This document shows, piece by piece, positions 5,718 through 13,442 of a DNA stretch of 14,091 nt (its first letter is position 1; each line of letters opens with the position of its first letter). Below the pieces are notes generated by a model. That model was not told the origin of the DNA and searched no databases. It saw only the letters and a list, made by a program, of their open reading frames with translations. Source of the DNA: an uncultured Desulfobacca sp. (GTDB lineage: Bacteria; Desulfobacterota; Desulfobaccia; Desulfobaccales; Desulfobaccaceae). The stretch spans positions 1 to 14,091 of the forward strand of contig CALGOE010000037.1 of NCBI GenBank assembly GCA_937958145.1. Direction: 5' to 3'. A program made the translations under genes and the position numbers.

Positions 5718-6836
5718 CTAATCATCCTCCAGAGGCATTTGCTTTGACTGAGTTCGACGGGATAAATGATCGGGAAGTGTTGAGGAAGTCTTGGCGGCCG
5801 TTTGGTCGCCCTGCAGCCTGGCCAGCGTTTTGTCCAGATTCACTTTAGCCTCTTCGTAGTAGGTCGGCCGCAGATCCAGGGCCTTCTGGAAACAACGGGC
5901 CGCCTCTTCGTAGCGGCCGTCCAGATAATAGTAAACCCCGATATTGTTGAAGGCCAGGGCTTCATCGCCACCTTGGCGGAAGGCCTCCAGGGCCTCGGGA
6001 TATTTTTTCTGCGCGGCCAGGACCATGCCCAGGCGTTGATTGAGGCGCGGGTTCTGCGGTGAGAGGCTTTGGGCCTGTTTCAGCCAGCGATGGGCTTCGT
6101 CATACTGTTTGAGTTTGTAATGGGCCCAACCGATATTACCAAGAATGCGGGCGTTGCGGGGAGATTGGGCCAGGGCTGCCTTCAATTCGGCCAGGGCCTG
6201 AATGTATTGGCCCCCCCGCAGGTAGGCTTCCCCCAGTAACGAGCGCGCCTGCGGGCGGTTGGGGTCCTGGGCCAAAGCCAGGCGAAATTCCTGCTGCGCC
6301 TCCGCCGGTTTGTTTTCCTGCAGGCAGATGATCCCTAAAGCCTCATGGGCTTCCGGCATATCCATTTTTTGGACGAGGACCTGAGCCAATTCCCGTTTGG
6401 CATCCTCCACACGTCCGGTGAGCAGCAGGGCCACGCCAAGTTTATACCGTATATCGAAGCGTTGCGGCTCCTGGTGCAAAATCTTGCTGTAATTATAAAT
6501 AGACCGCTCATAATCGCCGGTGTGCAGCATTAATTCGGCTGCCTCCGCCAGATTTTCCGGAGTCTCTTGACGCTGCGGCTTGGGCAGGGGATACCGCCAG
6601 TCCGGATTGTTCAAAGCTCCCAGGGTCTCAGCTTCGGCCGCGGACAACCCGCGCATGGCCGGCCCCTTCTTATTCCCCTGGGTAGTCAGACAGGCGCTCA
6701 GGAACAGGGGCAGAAGGAGGCACAGGGCCAGGATTTGCCAAAAAGGCCGGCAACAGGAAAAAGGGAAAAGAGATAAGGGATTGATCGGTCTTTTTTCCGG
6801 CAATCGCAGCCGGGGGAGCATGCGGGGCGGTCTCAT
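5718..6836 (-). CDS. tadD: TadD-like TPR lipoprotein
   Basis: This is a 372-residue lipoprotein. A long basic N-terminus and hydrophobic segment end in the lipobox LSAC, with the lipidated Cys at 49 and Leu at +2, predicting outer-membrane sorting. Residues about 95-340 are roughly seven tandem TPRs (for example DYERSIYNYSKILHQEP, RYEEAARCFQKALDLRP). The tail from 343 is polar and probably disordered. TadD proteins are TPR lipoproteins thought to help Tad secretin assembly, and the gene follows the secretin on the same strand, which supports the name. I prefer ATG 6836 because GAGGAGA lies 7 bases upstream. A TTG at 6854 and an ATG at 6851, overlapping the preceding TGA stop, are alternatives adding 5-6 residues. 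The 48 residues before the Cys are long for a type II signal. Other TPR lipoproteins such as PilW/PilF are possible but lack the Tad context. Confidence 0.75.
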   Translation of the reverse strand: MRPPRMLPRLRLPEKRPINPLSLFPFSCCRPFWQILALCLLLPLFLSACLTTQGNKKGPAMRGLSAAEAETLGALNNPDWRYPLPKPQRQETPENLAEAAELMLHTGDYERSIYNYSKILHQEPQRFDIRYKLGVALLLTGRVEDAKRELAQVLVQKMDMPEAHEALGIICLQENKPAEAQQEFRLALAQDPNRPQARSLLGEAYLRGGQYIQALAELKAALAQSPRNARILGNIGWAHYKLKQYDEAHRWLKQAQSLSPQNPRLNQRLGMVLAAQKKYPEALEAFRQGGDEALAFNNIGVYYYLDGRYEEAARCFQKALDLRPTYYEEAKVNLDKTLARLQGDQTAAKTSSTLPDHLSRRTQSKQMPLEDD

Positions 6837-6850
6837 GGCGGTTCTCCTCA

Positions 6851-7984
6851 TCAATAGACCGCCAGCTCCGGCATGGCAGGAGGATTCAGGCCCTGATGGC
6901 TGTGTGGTCTGGTAATATACTCGCGCAAGGGTTTGACCGTCTTGGGAAGGTCCAGAGACGAGACCGTGATCATCCGAAATCGACTGGACCGGCGCCCGGG
7001 TTTGCTGTCCTGAAGCTCTGCCCCGGTGGACAGAACGAGCGGCTCTGGGCTATCGGCTGGAGGCGTCGCTGCTGCCAAAGGTTTCTGGGGGTATTTTGGT
7101 GCCACCGGAGCGGGATTATAGGATGCCGGTTGGATAATCATGGCCACCTCTTCAACCTTGACCTGCGGCCCGGCCGGCGTCTCCGGTCGCGCCTCGCCGG
7201 CGTCCGGCTTTGATAAATTTTTCTGGGCGACAGGAGGTGCGGTGAGAGTCCTCGCCGGCAGGGTGGATGGCGCCATGGTTGCAGTTGGAGCTGCAGGTTC
7301 TGGCTCTGGGGCTTTTTCCTGGAGGCTGGCTGTCGCCGCCGGGGCAGCCGGCCGCGGCGCGGCCGCAACCGGGATGGGACCACTGCCAGCCAAGCCGGCG
7401 CTGCCGACCCGACTTAAAAAGGCCATGACCTGCTGCAACTTTATTTGAGCTGCCTCGGGGCCGTCCTTCTTTTCCCAGAGGGCCAGGGCCTCTTGCTGCT
7501 TGCCCTGGCGGCACCAGACCAGGCCTAAGTTATTGCGGCCCACGGTATTGTCGGGGTGCTTGGCCAACAATTCCTGGAGGATTTTTTCGGCCTGGGCCAG
7601 ATCGCCGGCCAGGTAATGGGAATACCCCAGATTATTCCAAGCCAATGGGTTGTCGGCGTCCTGGGCCAGAATTTTCTTATAGTTTTCCTGGGCTTGCCGA
7701 TAATCGCCCAATTGGTCGCAGAGATTCCCCAAGGCATTCAGGAGCCGGATGTTCTGCGGATCCTGTTGCAGGGCGCGCTCCAGTTCGGCCTTGGCCAGAT
7801 CCTGGCGTCCGGCCAGGCTGTAATACCTGGCGTATCTCAAAGCCCGTTCTGCCGTGGGGTTTGGGGCCCCAACCTGGGCAAAGAACTTTTCCTGTTCCGT
7901 GGCCAGCGGTGAGACCGCCCGGCTGCAGCCGCCGGCCAGCGAGAGGAAGGCGATCACGACTAAAATGGCTGAAACGGTGTGCAT
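6851..7984 (-). CDS. TPR lipoprotein with long Pro/Ala-rich linker
   Basis: This is a 377-residue protein. A signal peptide (MHTVSAILVVIAFLSLAGGC) has a relaxed lipobox AGGC with Cys20 and Ser at +2, suggesting an outer-membrane lipoprotein. Residues 45-175 form about four TPRs (AELERALQQDPQN, NYKKILAQDADNPLAWNNLGY, KILQELLAKHPDN). Residues 200-330 are a Pro/Ala/Glu-rich, probably disordered linker that could span periplasm or peptidoglycan. A short C-terminal region at 332-377 contains RRSSRFRMITVSSLDLP; I recognise no domain there. ATG 7984 is preferred because GGAGG (7997-7993) is 8 bases upstream; ATG 7990 is only 2 bases from it. The stop overlaps the start region of the next TPR gene. 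It is likely a second TadD-type or pilotin-like factor, but the linker and tail are unlike a standard TadD. Confidence 0.7.
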   Translation of the reverse strand: MHTVSAILVVIAFLSLAGGCSRAVSPLATEQEKFFAQVGAPNPTAERALRYARYYSLAGRQDLAKAELERALQQDPQNIRLLNALGNLCDQLGDYRQAQENYKKILAQDADNPLAWNNLGYSHYLAGDLAQAEKILQELLAKHPDNTVGRNNLGLVWCRQGKQQEALALWEKKDGPEAAQIKLQQVMAFLSRVGSAGLAGSGPIPVAAAPRPAAPAATASLQEKAPEPEPAAPTATMAPSTLPARTLTAPPVAQKNLSKPDAGEARPETPAGPQVKVEEVAMIIQPASYNPAPVAPKYPQKPLAAATPPADSPEPLVLSTGAELQDSKPGRRSSRFRMITVSSLDLPKTVKPLREYITRPHSHQGLNPPAMPELAVY

Positions 7985-8107
7985 GTTCATTTCCTCCACT
8001 GCTTTTGGCTGGAAAAATCTTTGGAGCTGATGAAGTCCATTGGACAATCGCGGTAATTTAAGTAACTTTTTGTCTCTCCTGCCATGAGGAGCGGTGAGGG
8101 CTCCTTA

Positions 8108-8449
8108 TTATTGGCTGCTGCCACCGCCGCCGGTCATCATCGGACCGAGATTTATGCTCGTGGTGCCCCCGCCGGCAGCTTTGCCGGAGAAACTTTTATC
8201 ATAGCTCTTCATGATATTTTCTGCGGCCTTGGGGGGCAGACCGGTTGCCGGGGTAGATTCTTTGCCGGCCTCCGGATTGGCTAATTGTACTGCCTGATTA
8301 TAGGCCCAGGATTTGCCATAATCCCTTTCCAGGGCTGTGGGGCCGCAACAACCGCTGAGGGAAAGCAGGATGCAAACAAAACCGATACCGGTTAAGAGTC
8401 CGATGGGGTGGTTCGGAGCACTTGGGAGCGTTTTTCTCGTGTCGTGCAT
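8108..8449 (-). CDS. Small lipoprotein of the tad-like locus
   Basis: This is a 113-residue protein with a hydrophobic segment ending in the lipobox LSGC (Cys34, Cys at +2). The mature part is polar: residues about 40-60 (ERDYGKSWAYNQAVQLANPE) and 65-90 (TPATGLPPKAAENIMKSYDKSF) resemble, from memory, short lipoproteins next to Tad secretins. A Gly/Ser-rich tail ends in GGGGSSQ. It sits between the secretin (72 bases upstream) and the TPR lipoprotein. A pilotin-like role (RcpB/CpaD position) is plausible by location, but there is no clear homology to either. The start ATG has AAGGAAGGG about 6 bases upstream. Confidence 0.7.
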   Translation of the reverse strand: MHDTRKTLPSAPNHPIGLLTGIGFVCILLSLSGCCGPTALERDYGKSWAYNQAVQLANPEAGKESTPATGLPPKAAENIMKSYDKSFSGKAAGGGTTSINLGPMMTGGGGSSQ

Positions 8450-8521
8450 TCTTGACCCTTCCTTGTTTTTTCTGGGGCCGGATTGATGGCCTTCCGGGCG
8501 ATTCCCGGTCAGGAGTCAGCC

Positions 8522-10054
8522 CTATTGCACTTGATGGCCAAAATCAGTCGGCGTTGGGTTGGTCGGTGCTGTAACCGACGGCCTGGTTTGGGGTTGGCCC
8601 GAACCCTCCAGACGATCCAACAGATAAAACTCCGTATCTGTCGGCTCCACATACTTGTCCGTGGGCAAACGATGCGGACCGGCAGGCTGATTTTTTACCA
8701 GATGCGGTGTTACCAGAATGACCAGCTCTGTTTCGCTTTTCTGGAAATTTTTTGATCGGAACAAGGTGCCCAGAACCGGAATATCCCCCAGAACCGGATA
8801 CTTATTTACTACGGTGCGGTGCTGGTCAGACAGCAACCCGGCAATAGCCAAGGTCTGGCCGTCTTTCATTTCCACCTGGGTGGAGGTCCGCCGCACCCGC
8901 AAGGCCGGGACGACAAAACCCTCGACAATCACCGTGGTCTGACTGGAAAAGTCCAGCTCCGAGACCTCCGGGTTGATGCGCAGGGCGATCTTGTCGTTAT
9001 CCAATACTGTGGGCGTAAAAATCAGGCCGACGCCAAATTTCTTGTATTCAATGGAAACAGTCCCCAGACCGGAAGGCACCGGGATGGGAAACTCGCCGCC
9101 GGCCAGGAAACTGGCCTCCTGGCCACTCGTGGTCACCAGGTTCGGCTCCGCCAGGATGCGGCCCAATCCCTGCTGCTTGAGAAGGTCGAAAAAGGCTGAC
9201 CAGAAGATGTTGCCGGTGACGCCGCCGAAAATGGCGTTGACCGTGGAGCTGAGGGTCTGAGCCGAAGAGATGGCATTGGAATTGCCCAGGGTGTTGGATA
9301 ACAGACCCGGAGCCGTGACACTGGACATATTGCGATTCAGATTGCTTAAGACACTGAGGCGATCCAGCAGAGTGGCCCCGAAATTGCGGCCGTCCAAAGT
9401 GGAATAGATGAAGTTGATGCCGATCTGCTTCCCCACCGAGCGGTTGATTTCGGCCACGCGCACGGCTACCATAACCTGTTGCACCCCGCCGATGTGGAGC
9501 AGATTGACCACCTTGTCTTTTTTCCCCTCAACACAGGGCGCAGCCAGGGCCAGGGCCGTTTCCTGGGCCACGGGGCCCGAAACCTCCCCGGACAAGACCA
9601 CGGTATCTCCCGCCGCCTCGACGGCAATCTTTTCTTTGGGGAGCACCTTGAAGAGCTTTTCCTTCAGGACACTGATGTCCGGCTCCACCACTACCTTGGC
9701 ACTGGAAAAACGCTGTTTGCCCCAAAGACTGATATTGGTGACCCCGCTGTTATTGCCGTTGACATAGACTTCCCGATCGGAAATGAGAACAATATCGGCG
9801 ACTTGTGGATCGGCCACCGAAATGCGTTGGATGGGAAAAGCGGTGCGCATGACCTTGGAGCGTCCGACCCGGAGGCGGATGGTCTGTTCCAATTCTTCAT
9901 CCTGCAGCCGCTCCAAGAGATTGGGAGCAGCCAAGGCCGGCAATGCCAGGCTCACCAGCGCCATGGCCACCAGGAGAGTGATCCTCCAGAGGCAGGCGAA
10001 CTGGCAGATATCTTCGGCTAACCTGAGGCGTATCGTTTGTATGGCCCGTACCAT
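8522..10054 (-). CDS. cpaC: Tad/Flp pilus secretin (RcpA/CpaC family)
   Basis: This 510-residue protein forms the outer-membrane channel for pilus or pseudopilus export. A Sec signal peptide ends near ALA at 40-42. Residues 57-112 match the pilus-secretin N-terminal domain (IRLRVGRSKVM...VADPQVADIVL). Residues 120-190 look like a BON-type domain. The secretin beta-barrel core spans about 195-450, with GLGRILAEPNL, FLAGGEFPIPVP and the signature VLGDIPVLGTLFRS followed by TELVILVTPHLV. The tail LPTDKYVEPTDTEFYLLDRL is characteristic of CpaC/RcpA rather than PilQ or GspD. ATG 10054 is used; a GTG at 10060 lies closer to the strong AGGAGGTG (10071-10064) and may be the real start, adding 2 residues. 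The gene follows the prepilin peptidase directly, with no CpaB/RcpC gene between them. Confidence 0.9.
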   Translation of the reverse strand: MVRAIQTIRLRLAEDICQFACLWRITLLVAMALVSLALPALAAPNLLERLQDEELEQTIRLRVGRSKVMRTAFPIQRISVADPQVADIVLISDREVYVNGNNSGVTNISLWGKQRFSSAKVVVEPDISVLKEKLFKVLPKEKIAVEAAGDTVVLSGEVSGPVAQETALALAAPCVEGKKDKVVNLLHIGGVQQVMVAVRVAEINRSVGKQIGINFIYSTLDGRNFGATLLDRLSVLSNLNRNMSSVTAPGLLSNTLGNSNAISSAQTLSSTVNAIFGGVTGNIFWSAFFDLLKQQGLGRILAEPNLVTTSGQEASFLAGGEFPIPVPSGLGTVSIEYKKFGVGLIFTPTVLDNDKIALRINPEVSELDFSSQTTVIVEGFVVPALRVRRTSTQVEMKDGQTLAIAGLLSDQHRTVVNKYPVLGDIPVLGTLFRSKNFQKSETELVILVTPHLVKNQPAGPHRLPTDKYVEPTDTEFYLLDRLEGSGQPQTRPSVTAPTNPTPTDFGHQVQ

Positions 10055-10123
10055 TGGCACTGACACCTCCTGTATGTTTCTGGGCTCCTTGCCTGCCTCC
10101 AGCAAGGGCAGTAACCAAATCCT

Positions 10124-10675
10124 TTATGAAAAAAGACTTCCCCGCCAGAGGTAGATGACCATTCCGGCGGCGATGGCCACCCCATAGGGGATGCCGGGGG
10201 TTTTTTCCTCCCCTGGCGTCATGGCTTCCAAGAGAATTCTCTTCTGACCGCGTAACAGCAGGAAGTTGACCAAGCGGTTCCAACCCTGGCGGAGAAATTC
10301 CCATAACTTGCCGTTCCACAGGAGTATTCCCAGGCTCATGAGCCCGCCCACCAATCCCATAAAACAAAAAACCGAAAAAATACCCTTGGGGCCGAGCCAG
10401 GCCCCTAAGGCGGCCAGGGCCTTGACATCCCCGGCGCCCATGCCACCCAAGGCATAAGGCAGCAACAGGAGCAGCAGGCCCAGGGCCAGACCGGCCAACG
10501 CCTGTCCTAAACCCAGCCAGCCCGACACCAGGGTTTGAAAGAGGATGCCGGCCAGGGCACCGCCGCAGGTGAGAAAATTGGGAATACGGCGGGAATGCAC
10601 ATCCCAGGCCGCCATTACCAACGACAACAGGAGTGGAGACAACATGCCGGGAGGCAGGAGAGAGATCAAAGGCAT
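10124..10675 (-). CDS. cpaA: Prepilin peptidase, A24 family (TadV/CpaA)
   Basis: This 183-residue integral inner-membrane aspartic protease cleaves the leader of Flp-type prepilins. The two catalytic aspartates are visible: D25 in AAWDVHSRRIPN and D83 in the GxGD motif GGMGAGDVKALAA. Hydrophobic helices surround them, including LGLLLLLLPYALGG. It lacks the N-terminal methyltransferase domain of PilD, so it fits the short TadV/CpaA class. A polar loop at about 120-165 precedes the last helix. ATG 10675 has GAGAGG 6 bases upstream. The secretin follows 69 bases later. The prepilin substrate (a small Flp protein) is not encoded nearby. Confidence 0.88.
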   Translation of the reverse strand: MPLISLLPPGMLSPLLLSLVMAAWDVHSRRIPNFLTCGGALAGILFQTLVSGWLGLGQALAGLALGLLLLLLPYALGGMGAGDVKALAALGAWLGPKGIFSVFCFMGLVGGLMSLGILLWNGKLWEFLRQGWNRLVNFLLLRGQKRILLEAMTPGEEKTPGIPYGVAIAAGMVIYLWRGSLFS

Positions 10676-10987
10676 ACCGGGCCTCTCTGCTCAGGTCCGA
10701 AAGCAACTTCAGGATCGGGGTATGAGCTTGTTTAAGTTATTAACACTGTCATGCTATAAATCGGCAGTCGTCAATAATTTCATTAATCTGTATCCTGAAA
10801 ATGAGATATTTTTCTGTGATTTCGGCATGGATTGCCAGGGGAAGGTGCTCAGGACAACGGTCTGCAGGGCTGGAGGGTCAGACGGGGGGATTTCAGACCA
10901 GGCCGGAGGCGGGGTTTTGCGGAGAGGGGGAGGCTTCGTCCGTGCGCCTCTCCTACAGAAGACTATATTTCCAACCTTAATAAAAAT
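10676..10987. other. Intergenic region upstream of the tad-like operon
   Basis: This 312-base gap has no supportable gene, and no Flp-pilin frame (short leader, Gly before Glu, hydrophobic helix) was seen on either strand. The part at 10735-10815 is distinctly AT-rich relative to the window and is the likely promoter region for the minus-strand operon. A TTGACG at 10774-10769 (minus) has no good -10 at 16-18 bases, and no -24/-12 sigma-54 pair is clear. The GC-rich half at 10850-10955 contains the inverted repeat at 10921-10953. Confidence 0.5.
10921..10953. repeat. GGAGAGG...CCTCTCC inverted repeat
   Basis: GGAGAGG (10921-10927) and CCTCTCC (10947-10953) are perfect inverted arms around 19 GC-rich bases. 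The inner GAGGC and GCCTC offer an alternative pairing. It lies 35 bases beyond the stop of the LOG-like gene (minus strand), so it could end that transcript. Its minus-strand flank TCTGTAGGAGAGGCG resembles common interspersed GC-rich palindromes of environmental bacteria, but no second copy lies in this window. Confidence 0.35.
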
Positions 10988-11485
10988 TCATTCGCCCGGC
11001 CGGCGACCAAGTTCCTGCCATAATCGGTCCACGGCCTCTTGCGGCGAGGTGGCCGTCAGCATGCCGGGCAGATGCCAGGCGGTGGCCAGGCCGATGACCG
11101 GTTTGCCCAGCTTCAGGGCGATGGCGGCTTCAGAGATGGTGCCGAAACTGCCGTCAATGGCAATCAAGCCATCGGCGCTGTGGGCGATGATAATGTTGCG
11201 GGCGTGCCCCATATTGGTGACCAGGCTAAAGGTCAAAAAGGGGTTGCCCTGGCCGCGCCCAGCTCCCGGCAAGACTCCGAGGACCACGCCGCCGGCTTCC
11301 CGGGCGCCGTGGGCGGCGGCCTCCATCACGCCCCCCAAGCCGCCGCAGACCAGGATGCCACCCCGCTGGGCGATTTCCCGGCCAACGGTCTGGGCCAGCT
11401 GCAGGATGGACGCTTCGGCCGTGCCGCCGCCGATGACCGCCACATACCGCTGTTGCCGGTGGTCGCCAGTCTGGTTCATCGCCAC
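10988..11485 (-). CDS. TIGR00725/LOG-like Rossmann-fold protein
   Basis: This is a 165-residue cytosolic protein with a nucleotide-binding fold. Motifs include VAVIGGGTAE (15-24), VCGGLGGVMEAAAHGAREAGG (46-66), NMGHARNIII (91-100) and DGSFGTISEA (111-120), the last standing where LOG-type phosphoribohydrolases have PGGxGTxxE. These fit the TIGR00725 group, whose function is not established; relatives hydrolyse nucleoside monophosphates. The start is probably GTG 11485 (4 bases after GGAGGT) or ATG 11479 two codons on. It is separated from the pilus genes by 312 bases with an inverted repeat, so it is likely its own transcript, divergent from the metallopeptidase genes. Confidence 0.85.
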   Translation of the reverse strand: MAMNQTGDHRQQRYVAVIGGGTAEASILQLAQTVGREIAQRGGILVCGGLGGVMEAAAHGAREAGGVVLGVLPGAGRGQGNPFLTFSLVTNMGHARNIIIAHSADGLIAIDGSFGTISEAAIALKLGKPVIGLATAWHLPGMLTATSPQEAVDRLWQELGRRPGE

Positions 11486-11500
11486 GGTTACCTCCTCGGG

Positions 11501-11528
11501 TTGACTTTTTGTTTAACCAAATTAATAA
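11501..11528 (+). promoter_or_regulatory. Possible promoter for the M48 lipoprotein cluster
   Basis: TTGACT (11501-11506) is followed after 16 bases by TAATAA (11523-11528), or after 17 by AATAAT, inside a strongly AT-rich stretch (11501-11570) between divergent genes. The start site would be near 11535, giving a leader of about 105 bases. The -10 match is only fair. The same AT-rich block probably also carries the promoter of the LOG-like gene on the other strand. Confidence 0.35.
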
Positions 11529-11639
11529 TTAAAAATACGGAAGCAATATGTTTTCTTGCTTATTTTTTTAGCCATGATGCGGTCGGCAGTGGCTGCCAAG
11601 CGGTTGGCTCGTCCCAAGGCCGCTCCGTGAGGGGGTGTT

Positions 11640-12434
11640 ATGCCAAAGTTCCTGACGTTCTTTTGCCGGGCCGGTATTTTCTGCCTGGGCTTGGCTCTCC
11701 TGACTTCGGCCTGCGCCACCGCTCCCTACACGGGGCGGCGCCAATTGATGCTTACCTCGGAAGGCCATGAGAACACCTTGGGCTACCAGGCCTTTTCCCA
11801 GATTCGGCAACAATATAAAGTTTCCCGGGATCCGCAGCTCAACGAGCTGGTGAACCGGGTGGGCCGCCGCATTGCCGACGCCGCCAACCGGCCCGACTAT
11901 CGCTGGGAATTTGTGGTCTTTGAGGACGATACGCCCAACGCCTTCTGCCTGCCCGGCGGCAAAGTGGGGATCTTTACCGGTATTCTGAAATATACCCAGG
12001 ATGAGGCCGGTCTGGCCGTGGTCATTTCCCATGAAGTGGCCCACGCCCTGGTCCGCCATGCCGGCGAACGCATGAGCCAGTCCATGATGGCCCAATTAGG
12101 CAGCCTCGGCTTAGGGATAGCCATGGCCGGCCAGAGCCCCTATGCAGCCCAGGCGGCGCAGCAAGCCTATGGTCTGGGCGCCACCGTGGGGATCTTATTG
12201 CCCTACAGCCGCAAACAGGAACAGGAAGCCGATGAAGTGGGACTGATCCTCATGGCCAAGGCGGGGTATGACCCAGAGGCCGCGGTAGGCTTCTGGGAGC
12301 GCATGGTGGCCGGGAGCCGCGGCAAACCCAAACCGCCGCCGTTCCTCTCCACCCATCCCACCGATGAACGCCGTATCCAGGAAATCAAACGCATGCTGCC
12401 GCGGCTCAAGGAACGCTATTACCACGGCCGTTGA
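11640..12434 (+). CDS. M48 family zinc metallopeptidase, lipoprotein (LoiP/BepA-like)
   Basis: This is a 264-residue predicted outer-membrane lipoprotease. The signal peptide ends at the lipobox TSAC (Cys25, Ala at +2). The zinc site is HEVAH at 131-135, with the third ligand E194 in the ExxxD motif EQEAD. NAFCLPGGKVGIFTGIL (100-116) is the conserved strand before the active site, and the C-terminal STHPTDERRIQEIK is typical of BepA/LoiP/Oma1-type M48 proteins. It has no C-terminal TPR domain, so it is shorter than BepA. These enzymes degrade misassembled outer-membrane proteins in the periplasm. ATG 11640 is preceded by GAGGGGGTG. It is the first of two paralogues; the second begins 125 bases downstream. 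Confidence 0.88.
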   Translation: MPKFLTFFCRAGIFCLGLALLTSACATAPYTGRRQLMLTSEGHENTLGYQAFSQIRQQYKVSRDPQLNELVNRVGRRIADAANRPDYRWEFVVFEDDTPNAFCLPGGKVGIFTGILKYTQDEAGLAVVISHEVAHALVRHAGERMSQSMMAQLGSLGLGIAMAGQSPYAAQAAQQAYGLGATVGILLPYSRKQEQEADEVGLILMAKAGYDPEAAVGFWERMVAGSRGKPKPPPFLSTHPTDERRIQEIKRMLPRLKERYYHGR

Positions 12435-12559
12435 GGTAGGATTGCGAAACCTTAGAAAATGGCCGGACTTATCCACGGCCGGAAAGGAGGCTGCCAGACA
12501 AGCTTTAGGGGTTTAACAAGTCATGGAAAAAACTAACAGCTTTGTCGAAGGAGGCTGTT

Positions 12560-13408
12560 ATGCAACGAATCCTTAGGCAAAGACGCTGCGGTTTTTTCTT
12601 GATGACGATGGTTTTGCTGCTGAGCTCCTGTGCCACCGGCGGGCCCAGCCCCACCGGTGCTCCTCAACGTTCGGAAGGTTTCTTCGTCCGCCAGCAATTT
12701 TCCTACCTCAAAAAGCAGTTGCCCATCTCTTCAGATCCGCACCTGAATGACATGGTGGCCCGGATCGGTCAACGCCTGGCCGCGGCGGCGGATCGGCCTG
12801 ATATCCCTTGGGAGTTTGTCGTCTTTGAACATGAGGCCCCCATCGCCTTCAGCTTGGCGGACGGCAAGGTGGGGGTTTTCAGAGGCATCCTCCCTTATAC
12901 CCAAGACGAAGCCGGGTTGGCCGCCCTTTTGGCCCATGAGATGGCCCACAGCCTGCTGGGGCATCCCGGAGAACAACGCCGCAAGATGATAACGGATCTC
13001 CTCACCCTGGGGTTTGGGAGTCTCGGCGAGCCCCCTCTCCGCACCATGCACCTCACCGACAAACCTGGCGATGCTCCTGCCGGCGACATCCTGGCTTATA
13101 ACCGCACCCAGGAACGGGCGGCCGATGAAGCGGGTCTTACCCTCATGGCTAAGGCCGGCTATGATCCGGCTGCGGCGGTGACATTTTGGGAGCGGGTGGT
13201 GGCTTACAATAGAGAAAAAAGCGAGGAATTTGAACGCGCCAAACCGAGGTTGTCTATATCTGCACTGAAGGCTGGCCCCAAATTCCTGCCCTACTCCATC
13301 ATCCACCCCGTGGATGATCTGCGCCTCCAGGAAATTAAGAGGCTGTTGCCCCGGATCCAGGAACACTATTATCGGCCCCAAGGAGCAAAACAGGAGGGGA
13401 AGTTATAA
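12560..13408 (+). CDS. Second M48 family metallopeptidase lipoprotein (paralogue)
   Basis: This is a 282-residue protein with lipobox LSSC (Cys24, Ala at +2). HEMAH at 126-130 and E185 in ERAAD keep all zinc ligands, so it is probably active. It aligns end to end with the preceding protein (shared DPHLND/DPQLNE, WEFVVFE, GKVGVF/GKVGIF, YTQDEAGLA, LMAKAGYDP, QEIKRLLPR). It differs in that NAFCLPGG is replaced by IAFSLADG, the segment between the active site and ExxxD is changed, and an insert lies near 215-240 (REKSEEFERAKPRLSISALK). ATG 12560 has AAGGAGG 5 bases upstream; the frame's TTG at 12542 is not needed. A tandem duplication followed by divergence, perhaps towards another substrate, is the simplest reading. 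Confidence 0.86.
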   Translation: MQRILRQRRCGFFLMTMVLLLSSCATGGPSPTGAPQRSEGFFVRQQFSYLKKQLPISSDPHLNDMVARIGQRLAAAADRPDIPWEFVVFEHEAPIAFSLADGKVGVFRGILPYTQDEAGLAALLAHEMAHSLLGHPGEQRRKMITDLLTLGFGSLGEPPLRTMHLTDKPGDAPAGDILAYNRTQERAADEAGLTLMAKAGYDPAAAVTFWERVVAYNREKSEEFERAKPRLSISALKAGPKFLPYSIIHPVDDLRLQEIKRLLPRIQEHYYRPQGAKQEGKL

Positions 13409-13442
13409 GAAAAATTTTCCAAGATGAAGGGAGGAATTGGCT

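Noticed and set aside
9897..10706. 269-residue minus-strand frame overlapping the prepilin peptidase and the start of the secretin
   Set aside because: The peptidase frame carries both catalytic aspartates and membrane helices; this frame has Gly/Arg/Pro-rich sequence and no recognisable motif.
10676..10987. Flp pilin gene upstream of the prepilin peptidase
   Set aside because: The minus-strand sequence was read for a short frame with a leader and hydrophobic helix; stops interrupt it and no such peptide appears.
10545..11504. 319-residue plus-strand open frame across the peptidase start, the gap and the LOG-like gene
   Set aside because: It is antisense to two genes with clear motifs and its translation is low-complexity Pro/Arg/Ser/Met sequence with no domain pattern.
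13100..13140. Apparent loss of the third zinc ligand in the second M48 protein (QERAADE versus QEQEADE)
   Set aside because: The M48 ligand is the first Glu of ExxxD, which is conserved as E185; the Glu-to-Ala change is at a non-ligand position.
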